A stretch of 64,000 nt of DNA from NCBI RefSeq assembly GCF_044755465.1, contig NZ_JBIVRB010000001.1, positions 1,426,001 through 1,490,000 of the forward strand. Reading direction: 5' to 3'. The notes below the pieces were generated by a model. That model was given only the letters and a program-made list of their open reading frames with translations. It ran no database searches and had not been told where the DNA came from. This stretch comes from Peterkaempfera sp044755465. Its GTDB lineage: Bacteria; Actinomycetota; Actinomycetes; Streptomycetales; Streptomycetaceae. The translations under genes and the position numbers were made by a program. Positions 1-7,664 of the stretch are shown one piece after another (the first letter of the stretch is position 1; every line of letters starts with the position of its first letter).

Positions 1-2
1 GC

Positions 3-1040
3 CTGTTCGTCGTCTCCCGGCTGGCCCGCAGGCACGGCGTCCGGGTGCAGCTGCGGGAGACCGCCGCAGGCGGCGGCACCACCGCCATCGTGGTGGTGCC
101 GCGCGAGGCCGTGGTGGAGGCCGACCTGTCGGCGGCCGAGCTGGACGAGCAGCGCGCGGCCGAGCGTACGGCCCGGGTGGCGGCCACCGTCGGGCAGACC
201 CCGGCGGTGCCCCCGCTGCCGGTGCGGTCGGCCCGGCCGGAGCCGCCGGTCACCCCGGCGGCGGCCGAGCCCGAGCGGCCCCCGGCCGCCCCGGCGGCCG
301 ACCAGCCCCCGCCGCCGCTGCCGAGACGGACCGTCGCCGTCCCGCCCGCCCGCCGGGCCGCCGGGGCGCCGGACGAGATCCCCGGCGAGGCCGCCGCCGA
401 GACAGTCGCCGCCGGTCCGGACCAGCCGCCCGGCACCCCCGGCCGGGCCCCGGCCGGCCTCCGGGACGACGCCGAGCACGGCCGTACGGCGCCGCCGGCC
501 GCCGCCACCGAGCAGGACAGCCGCCCGCGCCGCGCCACCGACCGGCCGGCCCGGCACGCCGCCCCGACCACTCCGACCGCCCCGACCACTCCGACTGCCC
601 CGACCGCCCCGACAGCCCCGCCCGGGGAGCCGTCGCCGCAGGCCGCGACCCGGCCCCGGGAGGCCGCCAGGGAGGCCGCCCGAGCGGCCGGAGCGGAGCA
701 GCGGGTGCCGCCGGTGGGCCATAATCCTGACGATGTGTCGGACGACAGCCCGACGACCCGGCTCGGCCTGCCGCGCCGGGTGCCGAGGACGGTCGGCCTG
801 CCCGGCACCGGCGAGGCGCCGGCGTCCGGGCTGCGCCGGGAGGCCGGCGAGCGCACCGGGTCCACCTCGGCGGAGGAGCTCCGGCGCCGCCTCGGTGGCT
901 TCCAGAGCGGGCTGCGCCAGGCGGCCCAGGAGGGCGGCCCGGTGGAGCAGGGCCCGGCCCGTCCGGTGCGGGACACCGGTCGGGCGGGGGAGACGGAGCA
1001 GGGGGTCGGCGGTTCCTCGATTGAGGAGGCAAGCAGATGA
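3..1040 (+). CDS. cvnA: Conservon sensor kinase CvnA, C-terminal part (cut by window edge)
   Basis: The frame is open from the first bases and runs to a TGA at 1038-1040, so only the C-terminus is present. The first residues (LFVVSRLARRHGVRVQLRE) match the end of a histidine-kinase-type ATP-binding domain, after the G2 glycine box. About 300 residues of Pro/Ala/Arg-rich low-complexity sequence follow, the usual tail of CvnA proteins. CvnA is the nitrate-sensor-like membrane kinase of actinobacterial conservons; it is thought to form a membrane complex with CvnB, CvnC and CvnD that resembles a eukaryotic G-protein-coupled system. The gene overlaps cvnB by ATGA. The catalytic and sensor domains lie outside the window, so the assignment rests on this fragment and on the gene order. 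Confidence 0.85.
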   Translation: MFVVSRLARRHGVRVQLRETAAGGGTTAIVVVPREAVVEADLSAAELDEQRAAERTARVAATVGQTPAVPPLPVRSARPEPPVTPAAAEPERPPAAPAADQPPPPLPRRTVAVPPARRAAGAPDEIPGEAAAETVAAGPDQPPGTPGRAPAGLRDDAEHGRTAPPAAATEQDSRPRRATDRPARHAAPTTPTAPTTPTAPTAPTAPPGEPSPQAATRPREAAREAARAAGAEQRVPPVGHNPDDVSDDSPTTRLGLPRRVPRTVGLPGTGEAPASGLRREAGERTGSTSAEELRRRLGGFQSGLRQAAQEGGPVEQGPARPVRDTGRAGETEQGVGGSSIEEASR

Positions 1041-1510
1041 CGGTAGGCGGCGCGGCCGGTGTTCCCGTGATGGCACGTGGCGATCAAGGCGAAGGAGGGA
1101 TCAGCCAGGAGGCGCACAAGGTGAGATGGCTGCTCTCCGACTTCGCCTCGGGGGTCCGCGGCCTACAGGACGTCGTGGTGGTCTCCTCGGACGGGCTGCT
1201 GCTGGCGGCCTCCGAGGGGGCGCGGCGGGCCCAGGATCTCGCGGCGGTGGTGTCCGGGCTGGTCAGCCTGGGGGCCGGGGCGGCCCGGGTGCTGGACAAC
1301 GGAGCGGTGAAGCAGACCATCGTGACCATGGACGGCGGTCACCTGTTCCTCATGTCGATCAGCGACGGGTCGTGCCTCGGAGTGCACGCCTCGCTCGACT
1401 GCGACCTCAGCGTGGTGGCGTACCAGATGGCGCTGCTCGTGGAGCGGGCCGGGCACGCGCTCACCCCCGAGGTCCGCAGTGAACTCCACCGGGCGATGGC
1501 CGCCCGGTGA
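1037..1510 (+). CDS. cvnB: Conservon protein CvnB, roadblock/LC7 domain
   Basis: A 157-aa protein. After a ~30-residue N-terminal extension it has the roadblock/LC7 pattern: a segment around LLSDFASGVRGLQDVVVVSS, then a DGLLLAAS strand and a hydrophobic core. Roadblock proteins act as GTPase-activating or scaffold partners, and CvnB is the proposed partner of the CvnD GTPase. ATG 1037 is chosen because it overlaps the cvnA stop and follows a GAGGAGG site at 1023-1029. The stop overlaps the cvnC start as GTGA, so the unit is translationally coupled. The family assignment is firm; the biological signal is unknown. Confidence 0.9.
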   Translation: MTVGGAAGVPVMARGDQGEGGISQEAHKVRWLLSDFASGVRGLQDVVVVSSDGLLLAASEGARRAQDLAAVVSGLVSLGAGAARVLDNGAVKQTIVTMDGGHLFLMSISDGSCLGVHASLDCDLSVVAYQMALLVERAGHALTPEVRSELHRAMAAR

Positions 1511-1950
1511 CATCGGCGAAAGGTGAGTCGGTGCGCGGCAGCGACCACAGCACTGGGGCCGTACGGCGCCCAGGCGCGGGGCGGGCATCCCGCGTCCGCC
1601 CGTACGCGATCACCGGTGGCCGGACCCGCTTCGGGCACGTGCTCCTGGTGGAGACCCTGGTCTCCGCCCTCAACCGGCCGGCGGCGGCCGAGGGCGGCGG
1701 ACTGCCCGAGCTGGAGGCGATCTGCGAGCTGTGCCGTGGCCATATGCGCTCGATCGCGGAGATCTCGGCGCTGCTGCGGATGCCGCTCGGCGTGGTCCGG
1801 GTGCTGGTGAGCGACCTGGCGGACCAGCGCCGCATCCGGGTGCACGGCGCGCCCGGCGGCGACGGGTTGGACGGAGGCGACGGAACTGCCGGCTCGACGA
1901 CGAGCCGGGCTCTGCTGGAAAGGGTGCTGGGTGGACTTCGCAAGCTCTGA
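1507..1950 (+). CDS. cvnC: Conservon protein CvnC, DUF742 family
   Basis: A 147-aa DUF742 protein starting at GTG 1507, inside the cvnB stop. The N-terminal half is basic and disordered. The C-terminal half carries the winged-helix-like core typical of DUF742 (LEAICELCRGHMRSIAEISA, then LLRMPLGVVRVLVSDLADQ). Conserved position between CvnB and CvnD identifies it. Its role in the conservon complex is unproven: the fold suggests DNA binding, but published work on the family mostly supports membrane-proximal complex formation. The last 20 bases overlap cvnD. Confidence 0.9.
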   Translation: MTSAKGESVRGSDHSTGAVRRPGAGRASRVRPYAITGGRTRFGHVLLVETLVSALNRPAAAEGGGLPELEAICELCRGHMRSIAEISALLRMPLGVVRVLVSDLADQRRIRVHGAPGGDGLDGGDGTAGSTTSRALLERVLGGLRKL

Positions 1951-2659
1951 GACCGTGGCGGGGCAGCCCGTCCCCGGCCTGCCTGCCGCCGCGGTCCCGC
2001 CTCCGGCCAAGGCCCCCACCACCGAGGCCGCGTCCGCCGGAGCCGCGCCGGCCGGAGGGGCGGCACCCACCGCCGATCCGCGGCGGGTGCCGGGCATCCC
2101 GCTCACCCCGACCGGCCACGCCATCTCGACCAAGATCGTGGTGGCCGGTGGCTTCGGCGTCGGCAAGACCACCCTGGTGGCCTCGGTCTCCGAGATCATG
2201 CCGCTCACCACCGAGGCGGTGATGACCCAGGCGAGCGAGGGCATCGACGACCTCACCCACACCGCGGCCAAGTCCACCACCACCGTCGCCATGGACTTCG
2301 GCCGGATCAGCCTGGAAGACGACCTGGTCCTCTACCTGTTCGGTACCCCGGGCCAGCAGCGGTTCTGGTTCATGTGGGACGACCTGGTGCGCGGCGCGAT
2401 AGGCGCGGTTGTGCTCGCCGACACCCGGCGCCTGGCGGACAGCTTCCCGGCGCTGGACTACTTCGAGGGCTGCGGGCTGCCGTTCATCGTGGCGGTCAAC
2501 CAGTTCGACGGCGCCCCCCGCTACACGCCCGACGACGTACGCGACTCGCTGGCCGTGCCGCCCGAGGTGCCGGTGTTGATCTGCGACGCCCGGGTGCGCG
2601 GTTCGGTCGCCGAGGTGTTGACGGCCCTGGTGGTGCACGCGTTGGCAGTGCAAGGATGA
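1931..2659 (+). CDS. cvnD: Conservon GTPase CvnD
   Basis: A 242-aa small Ras/MglA-like GTPase. A Pro/Ala-rich leader of ~55 residues precedes the P-loop GGFGVGKTT (about residues 73-81). Other nucleotide-binding motifs are visible: FGTPGQQRF (G3-like) and VAVNQFDGA (the NKxD-type base-recognition motif, with Q for K). The GTG start at 1931 lies within cvnC, giving a 20-base overlap and tight coupling. CvnD binds and hydrolyses GTP and is the output component of the conservon. The flavoprotein just downstream may be a co-transcribed effector. Confidence 0.92.
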   Translation: MDFASSETVAGQPVPGLPAAAVPPPAKAPTTEAASAGAAPAGGAAPTADPRRVPGIPLTPTGHAISTKIVVAGGFGVGKTTLVASVSEIMPLTTEAVMTQASEGIDDLTHTAAKSTTTVAMDFGRISLEDDLVLYLFGTPGQQRFWFMWDDLVRGAIGAVVLADTRRLADSFPALDYFEGCGLPFIVAVNQFDGAPRYTPDDVRDSLAVPPEVPVLICDARVRGSVAEVLTALVVHALAVQG

Positions 2660-2740
2660 TCGACTGTACCTGACCCCGGAGTGCTTGTTGATGAAGCGTC
2701 AGGAACCGTCTGCCGGACGAGTCGAGGAGCCGAACATCCC

Positions 2741-3979
2741 ATGCGCAAGATACTGATCGTCGGTGCCGGACAGTCCGGCCTGCAGCTGGCCCTGGGCCTC
2801 CAGGCGCACGGCTATGACGTCACCGTGATGACCAACCGCACCGCCGACGAGATCCGCGACGGCCGGGTGATGTCCACCCAGTGCATGTTCGGCACCGCGT
2901 TGCAGCACGAGCGCGAGCTGGGCATCAACTTCTGGGAGGACCAGGCCCCGAGCATCGAGGGTCTGGGTGTCTCGGTGGCCGGCCCCGGCGGCATGCGGGC
3001 CGTCAACTGGGTCGGCCGGCTGGACGCCTACGCCCAGTCGGTGGACCAGCGGGTGAAGATGGCGGGCTGGCTGGAGGCGTTCGCCAAGCGCGGCGGCCAG
3101 GTGGTGGTGCACGGCGTCACCGTCTCCGACCTCGACTACTTCACCCGCAGCTACGACCTGGTGCTGGTCGCGGCGGGCAAGGGCGAGCTGGTGTCGATGT
3201 TCGCCCGCGATGCCGCCCGCTCCCCGTACGACAGCCCGCAGCGGGCGCTTGCCGTCTCCTATGTGCACGGCCTCGGGCCGCGCCCGGAGTACGACTTCGA
3301 GGCGGTGCGCTGCAACCTGGTGCCGGGCGTGGGTGAGCTGTTCGTGATGCCGTCGCTGACCAACTCCGGCCGATGCGACATCCTCTTCTGGGAGGGCATA
3401 CCGGGAGGCCCGCTGGACGTCTTCGGCGGTATCAAGGACCCGGCCGAGCACCTGCGGCTCACCCTGGAGCTGATGCGTACGTTCACTCCTTGGGAGTACG
3501 AGCGCGCGGCGGGCGGTGTCGAGCTGACCGACGCGGGCGGGGTGCTGGCCGGCCGGTACGCACCGGTGGTGCGCAACCCGATCGCCGAACTGCCCAGCGG
3601 CGGCCTGGCGCTGGGCGTCGCGGACGTGGTGGTGGCCAACGACCCGATCACCGGGCAGGGCTCCAACAACGCCGCCAAGTGCGCCGCCTCCTACCTGGCG
3701 GCGATCACCGCCCACGGCGACCGGCCGTTCGACCGGGACTTCATGCAGCGGACCTTCGACGGCTACTGGGCGCACGCCCGGCACGTCACCAAGTGGACCA
3801 ACGCCATGCTGGCGCCGCCGCCGGAGCACGTCCTCGGCCTGATCGCCGCCGGTGACCTCGCGCAGCCCGTCGCCAACCGGTTCGCCAACGGCTTCGACGA
3901 CCCCGCCGACTTCGAGGACTGGTTCTTCGAGCCGGAGAAGGCGGAGGCGTTCCTCGCCTCGGTCGACGGCCAGGGCTGA
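2741..3979 (+). CDS. StyA-like FAD-dependent (styrene/indole) monooxygenase family protein
   Basis: A 412-aa flavoprotein. The N-terminus has the Rossmann FAD fingerprint ILIVGAGQSGLQLALGLQ, and the rest resembles the FAD-binding and substrate regions of the StyA/SmoA family of two-component, reductase-dependent epoxidases. ATG 2741 is preferred over the upstream GTG-type starts because the conserved domain begins at MRKILIVG and a GAGGAG lies 12 bases upstream. No flavin reductase (StyB) gene is adjacent, so the electron donor would be supplied elsewhere. The gene lies 81 bp after cvnD on the same strand and ends at a strong hairpin, so it may be the last gene of the conservon operon. The substrate is unknown. 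Confidence 0.8.
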   Translation: MRKILIVGAGQSGLQLALGLQAHGYDVTVMTNRTADEIRDGRVMSTQCMFGTALQHERELGINFWEDQAPSIEGLGVSVAGPGGMRAVNWVGRLDAYAQSVDQRVKMAGWLEAFAKRGGQVVVHGVTVSDLDYFTRSYDLVLVAAGKGELVSMFARDAARSPYDSPQRALAVSYVHGLGPRPEYDFEAVRCNLVPGVGELFVMPSLTNSGRCDILFWEGIPGGPLDVFGGIKDPAEHLRLTLELMRTFTPWEYERAAGGVELTDAGGVLAGRYAPVVRNPIAELPSGGLALGVADVVVANDPITGQGSNNAAKCAASYLAAITAHGDRPFDRDFMQRTFDGYWAHARHVTKWTNAMLAPPPEHVLGLIAAGDLAQPVANRFANGFDDPADFEDWFFEPEKAEAFLASVDGQG

Positions 3980-4015
3980 CGGCCAGGGCCGACCGCCAGG
4001 GCTGACGCTCGCCCA

Positions 4016-4057
4016 AACCGCCCCCGGTCCGAGTACAACCTCGGGCCGGGGGCGGTT
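4016..4057 (+). terminator. Rho-independent terminator after the conservon/flavoprotein unit
   Basis: An 18-bp inverted repeat (4016-4033 with 4040-4057, one G-T type mismatch) around a 6-base loop, followed by TGTCTTTG. It closes the operon ending at 3979. Confidence 0.85.
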
Positions 4058-4186
4058 GTCTTTGCAACTGATGAGAATTCACCCGTAGCGGGGGCGCCCC
4101 CTGCCGCAGGTGGGTTCCTCCGTGGCAGGATCGCACTGCCGCTGGCTACTGGCAGGTACGGGGACCGAGCAGGGGAGGTTGTGTCG

Positions 4187-5791
4187 ATGGCGGTGACTCA
4201 GCAGGCCGGCAGTGCGGGAGGGGGCGCGGCGCGGCCGTGGCTGCGGGCCGCGTTGCGATGCGGCGCCGTACTGGCCGCCGCCGCTCTGGCGGTGCCGGCC
4301 ACCGCCCAGCTCGCGTACGCGGCACCGGCCGGGCCGCACGGCAAGACGGTCGGCAAGGCGGCGGGCAAGGTGACCGGCGCCGATCCGCTGGCCGACACCA
4401 AGGCCACCCTGGGGCCGCTGCTGGACCGGCTGCACGAGCTCTACGACAAGGCCGAGCAGGCCACCGAGAACTACAACCAGGCGACCGAGCAGCTGAGCGA
4501 GCGCCAGGCCGCCGTCGTCGACATCGACCTCCAGGTCGCCCAGAAGCAGACCCAGGTCGACCAGGGCACCTCGCTCGCCGCCGAGCTGGCCAGCGCCCAG
4601 TACCGCAACGGCCAGCTCTCCGGCTACGCCGAGCTGATGCTCTCCAAGAGCCCGTACGAGGCACTGGACCGGGGCCAGGCGCTCCAGCGCGCCGGTGACG
4701 CCCAGGCGAGCCTGGTGGACGGGCTCAAGGCCGACCAGGCCGCGCTGGCGGCGCTCAAGAAGAAGGCCGACGAGGCACTGCTGGCCGTCCAGCAGCTGAC
4801 GGCCGCCCAGGAGAGCGCCCGGGACGAGGTGCGCACCCAGCTGGACGAGGTGGAGAAGACCGTCGCCTCGCTGACCGGCGCCCAGCGCTCCGAGCTGGAG
4901 CAGCTGGAGAAGGAGCAGGCCGACGAGGCGCAGCTGGCCTTCCTGGCCACCGGTGTGCTCGGCAAGGGCCAGCTGGCCCCCTCGGCGGTGGGCCGCCGGG
5001 CGGTGAAGTACGCGCTGGCGCAGGTCGGCAAGCCGTATGTGTGGGGCGGTGCCGGGCCGGACGTCTTCGACTGCTCGGGGCTGACCTCGCAGGCGTGGCT
5101 GCACGCCGGGCTGCCCATCCCGCGTACCAGCCAGGAGCAGTGGGCCCGGCTGACGCACATTCCGCTGAACCAGCTGCGGCCCGGTGACCTGGTGATCTAC
5201 TTCAGCGGCGCGACCCATGTGGCGATGTACATAGGCGGCGGCCTGATCGTCCAGGCGCCCCGGCCCGGCGCGTTCGTGAAGGTGTCGCCGGTCGGGTCGA
5301 TGCCGATCCTGGGCGCGGTCCGGCCGGACCCGTCGGCGGCCGACGACGGCGGCAGCTGGAAGGTGCCGGACATCCCCGGCGGGACGGACACCACCACCCC
5401 GATCCTGGGCTCCGACATCATCGACGGCGGCAAGCCCCGGCCGCTGGGGCCCGCCAAGCCGACCGGGCCGGCCACGCCCAAGCCGGTCGAGCAGCCGCCC
5501 AGGCCCAAGCCCACGGTGGCGCCGTCCACCCCGGCCGGTCCCTCGGCGAGCCCCAGCGGTTCGGCCACCGGGTCGCCGTCGCCGGGCGGCTCCGCGTCCG
5601 CTTCGCCGTCGGGTTCGGCGACGCCCAGCGGTTCGGCCTCGGCCACCGCGACCGGGTCCGCCTCGGCGTCCGCCTCCGGGTCGGCGTCGCTGTCGGCCTC
5701 GGAGTCGGCCGCCGCCTCGGACGAGGCGTCCGCGCCGGAGGGCTGGTCCGCGACGGCGGTGGGGTCCTCGCTGCTGTCGCTGCTGGACTGA
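4187..5791 (+). CDS. Secreted NlpC/P60 peptidoglycan endopeptidase
   Basis: A 534-aa exported hydrolase. It has an N-terminal signal region (hydrophobic stretch with VPATAQLAYAAPA), a long coiled coil rich in Glu/Gln/Ala (about residues 65-250), then an NlpC/P60 domain with catalytic Cys296 (VFDCSGLTSQAW) and His344 (GATHVAMYIGG). Such enzymes cleave D-Glu-mDAP stem-peptide bonds; the layout matches RipA-like hydrolases, whose coiled coil controls activity. Unusually, a ~130-residue tail of Pro/Thr and then Ser/Ala/Gly repeats follows the catalytic domain. ATG 4187 is preferred to GTG 4181 because GGGGAGG (4172-4178) then sits 8 bases away rather than 2. Confidence 0.88.
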   Translation: MAVTQQAGSAGGGAARPWLRAALRCGAVLAAAALAVPATAQLAYAAPAGPHGKTVGKAAGKVTGADPLADTKATLGPLLDRLHELYDKAEQATENYNQATEQLSERQAAVVDIDLQVAQKQTQVDQGTSLAAELASAQYRNGQLSGYAELMLSKSPYEALDRGQALQRAGDAQASLVDGLKADQAALAALKKKADEALLAVQQLTAAQESARDEVRTQLDEVEKTVASLTGAQRSELEQLEKEQADEAQLAFLATGVLGKGQLAPSAVGRRAVKYALAQVGKPYVWGGAGPDVFDCSGLTSQAWLHAGLPIPRTSQEQWARLTHIPLNQLRPGDLVIYFSGATHVAMYIGGGLIVQAPRPGAFVKVSPVGSMPILGAVRPDPSAADDGGSWKVPDIPGGTDTTTPILGSDIIDGGKPRPLGPAKPTGPATPKPVEQPPRPKPTVAPSTPAGPSASPSGSATGSPSPGGSASASPSGSATPSGSASATATGSASASASGSASLSASESAAASDEASAPEGWSATAVGSSLLSLLD

Positions 5792-5796
5792 CGCAC

Positions 5797-5835
5797 CGCC
5801 GCCCGGTCACCGCTGGACGCGGTGGCCGGGCGGCG
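5797..5835. terminator. Bidirectional terminator between convergent genes
   Basis: A 17-bp near-perfect inverted repeat (5797-5813 with 5819-5835, one G-T pair) with a 5-base loop, in the 58-bp gap between the NlpC/P60 gene and the convergent chitinase gene. It can serve both. Confidence 0.75.
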
Positions 5836-5849
5836 GCGTGCGGCGTCGG

Positions 5850-7532
5850 TCAGCCGAAGTAGCCGTGGAAGTTCCTGGAGAACTCCCCGCCGGCGAAGCG
5901 GTCCCAGTTCACCGACCAGGTCATCAGTCCGCGCAGGTCCGGGTGGGTGCCGCCGCGCAGCGCGTACGAGCCGCAGTTGCTGCCCCTGGTGAGGCAGTCC
6001 AGCGCCTTGTCCACCTCGGCGGGCGCCACATAGCCGTTGCCCGCGTTCACATTGGCGGGCATCCCGATGGCCACCTGGGATGGGGCCAGCGCCGGGAAGC
6101 GGTTGCCGGTGTCACCCGCGACCGGGAAGCCGGCCAGCAGCATGTCGGTCATGGCGATGTGGAAGTCGGCGCCGCCCATCGAGTGGTACTGGTTGTCCAG
6201 GCCCATGATGGAGCCGGAGTTGTAGTCCTGGACGTGCAGCAGGGTCAGGTCGCCGCGCAGCGCGTAGATCACCGGCAGATACGCTCCGGCGCGCGGGTCC
6301 TGGCCGCCCCAGGGGCCGGAACCGTAGTACTGGTAGCCGAGCTGGACGAAGAAGGTCTCCGGCGCCATGGTCAGCACGAAGCCCGAGCCGTACTTCGCCT
6401 TGAGGGTCTTCAGCGCCGAGATCAGGTTGACGATCACCGGCGTGGTCGGGTTCTTGAAGTCGGTGTCGCCGGTGTCGAGCGAGAGCGAGTGGCCCTCGAA
6501 GTCGATGTCCACCCCGTCCAGGCCCCAGGTGTCGATGATCGACGACACCGAGGCGACGAAGGCGTCCCGGGCGGCGGTGGTGGTCAGCTGCACCTGGCCG
6601 TTGGCGCCGCCGATGGAGATCAGCACCTTCTTGCCCTGGGAGCGCTTGGCCTGGATGGCGGCCCTGAAGTCGGCGTCGGACTCCACCGAGGGGCACTCGG
6701 AGACCGAGCAGCGGTTGAACCGGATGTCGCCGGAGGTGGGCGAGGTCGGCTCACCGAAGGCCAGGTCGATCACGTCCCAGCCGGCGGGGACGTCGGCCAT
6801 CCGGGTGTAGCCGGAGCCGTTGGCGAAGCTGGCGTGCAGATAGCCGACCAGGGCGTGGGTGGGCAGTCCGCTGCTGGGCGGGGTGGTGGGGGGTGTGGTC
6901 GGCGGTGTCGTGGGCGGGGTGGTGGGCGGGGTGGTGGGCGGGGTGGTGGGGGGCGTCGTCGGCGGCTTGGTGGGCGGCGTCGTCGGGGGTGTGGTCGGGG
7001 GTGTGGTCGGCGGGGTGTTGGGTGCGCCGGGGCCGTCCAGCGACACGTCGTCGGCGTAGTAGGTGCCCTGCCCGTACCAGCCGTGCAGGAAGACGGTCGC
7101 GCTGGTCTGGCTCGCGCCGGTGGTGAAGCCGACCGACAGCTTGCTGTACGCCCCGCCGGTGGACGGGGTCCAGGTGCTGGTGCCGCCGTCGATGCCGAGG
7201 TAGACATAGGCGCCGTTGACGTACGAGGAGAGCGTGTAGGTGGTGTTGGGGGCCACCGCCACGGTCTGGGTGCACTGCGCGGTGCTGCCGGTGGAGGCGG
7301 CGCCGGCCAGGGCGTAGCCGCCGCCGTGGGCGTGTCCGGTGACGACGCTGCCGTCGGTGCCGCAGCTCCAGCCGGAGAGGCTGCCGCTCTCGAAGCCGCC
7401 GTTGGTGAGGAACTCGCCCGCCTGGGCGGCGGGCGCGAGGCCGAGGGTCGTGGCGAGGGCCGCCGCGGCGACGGTGGCCAGGGCGGTGCCGGCCGCGAGG
7501 AACGAGCGGGGGCGGGGGCGCGGTCTACGCAT
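5850..7532 (-). CDS. Secreted GH18 chitinase with N-terminal carbohydrate-binding module
   Basis: A 560-aa secreted chitinase. It has a signal peptide of ~38 residues ending APAAQA, a CBM-like beta-sandwich module (about 39-165, starting EFLTNGGFESGS), a linker of PTTP repeats (about 170-225) and a GH18 barrel. The barrel carries DGVDIDFEG, the DxxDxDxE motif with the general acid Glu at about 346. It hydrolyses chitin beta-1,4-GlcNAc linkages with retention through substrate assistance. The start at 7532 is chosen because AGGAG lies 9 bases upstream and a basic n-region (MRRPRPRPR) follows; the longer frame back to 7586 has no ribosome site. Two DasR-like sites lie 55-90 bases upstream, so GlcNAc-responsive repression is likely. 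Confidence 0.93.
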   Translation of the reverse strand: MRRPRPRPRSFLAAGTALATVAAAALATTLGLAPAAQAGEFLTNGGFESGSLSGWSCGTDGSVVTGHAHGGGYALAGAASTGSTAQCTQTVAVAPNTTYTLSSYVNGAYVYLGIDGGTSTWTPSTGGAYSKLSVGFTTGASQTSATVFLHGWYGQGTYYADDVSLDGPGAPNTPPTTPPTTPPTTPPTKPPTTPPTTPPTTPPTTPPTTPPTTPPTTPPSSGLPTHALVGYLHASFANGSGYTRMADVPAGWDVIDLAFGEPTSPTSGDIRFNRCSVSECPSVESDADFRAAIQAKRSQGKKVLISIGGANGQVQLTTTAARDAFVASVSSIIDTWGLDGVDIDFEGHSLSLDTGDTDFKNPTTPVIVNLISALKTLKAKYGSGFVLTMAPETFFVQLGYQYYGSGPWGGQDPRAGAYLPVIYALRGDLTLLHVQDYNSGSIMGLDNQYHSMGGADFHIAMTDMLLAGFPVAGDTGNRFPALAPSQVAIGMPANVNAGNGYVAPAEVDKALDCLTRGSNCGSYALRGGTHPDLRGLMTWSVNWDRFAGGEFSRNFHGYFG

Positions 7533-7586
7533 GATGCGATGCTCCTGGGTCGACACGGGTGAGGGGGGTGTCGGGGAGGCGTCCAC

Positions 7587-7602
7587 AGTGGACTAGACCA
7601 CT
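7587..7602 (-). promoter_or_regulatory. DasR-like operator (dre), proximal copy
   Basis: On the chitinase strand the site reads AGTGGTCTAGTCCACT, a near-perfect palindrome close to the DasR consensus ACTGGTCTAGACCAAT. It lies 55-70 bases upstream of the chitinase start, where dre sites and the paired direct repeats of Streptomyces chitinase promoters are known to occur. Confidence 0.7.
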
Positions 7603-7605
7603 GAA

Positions 7606-7621
7606 CTAGGTCTGGACCAGT
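7606..7621 (-). promoter_or_regulatory. DasR-like operator (dre), distal copy
   Basis: On the chitinase strand the site reads ACTGGTCCAGACCTAG. The core TGGTCCAGACCT is the 12-bp element repeated in Streptomyces chi promoters, and it matches the DasR consensus at 13 of 16 positions. Its centre is 19 bases from the proximal copy, about two helical turns. Confidence 0.75.
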
Positions 7622-7664
7622 GGTGTCAATGGCATGCGCATCGCACGTATGTGCTGATCAGTCG

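Noticed and set aside
4058..4186. A possible c-di-AMP (ydaO-type) riboswitch before the NlpC/P60 gene
   Set aside because: Such riboswitches occur before wall hydrolases in Streptomyces, but the 129-bp gap is short and the conserved core could not be found.
6859..7059. A plus-strand frame of GVVGGVVGG repeats
   Set aside because: Antisense of the PTTP linker of the chitinase; the repeat follows from the linker codons.
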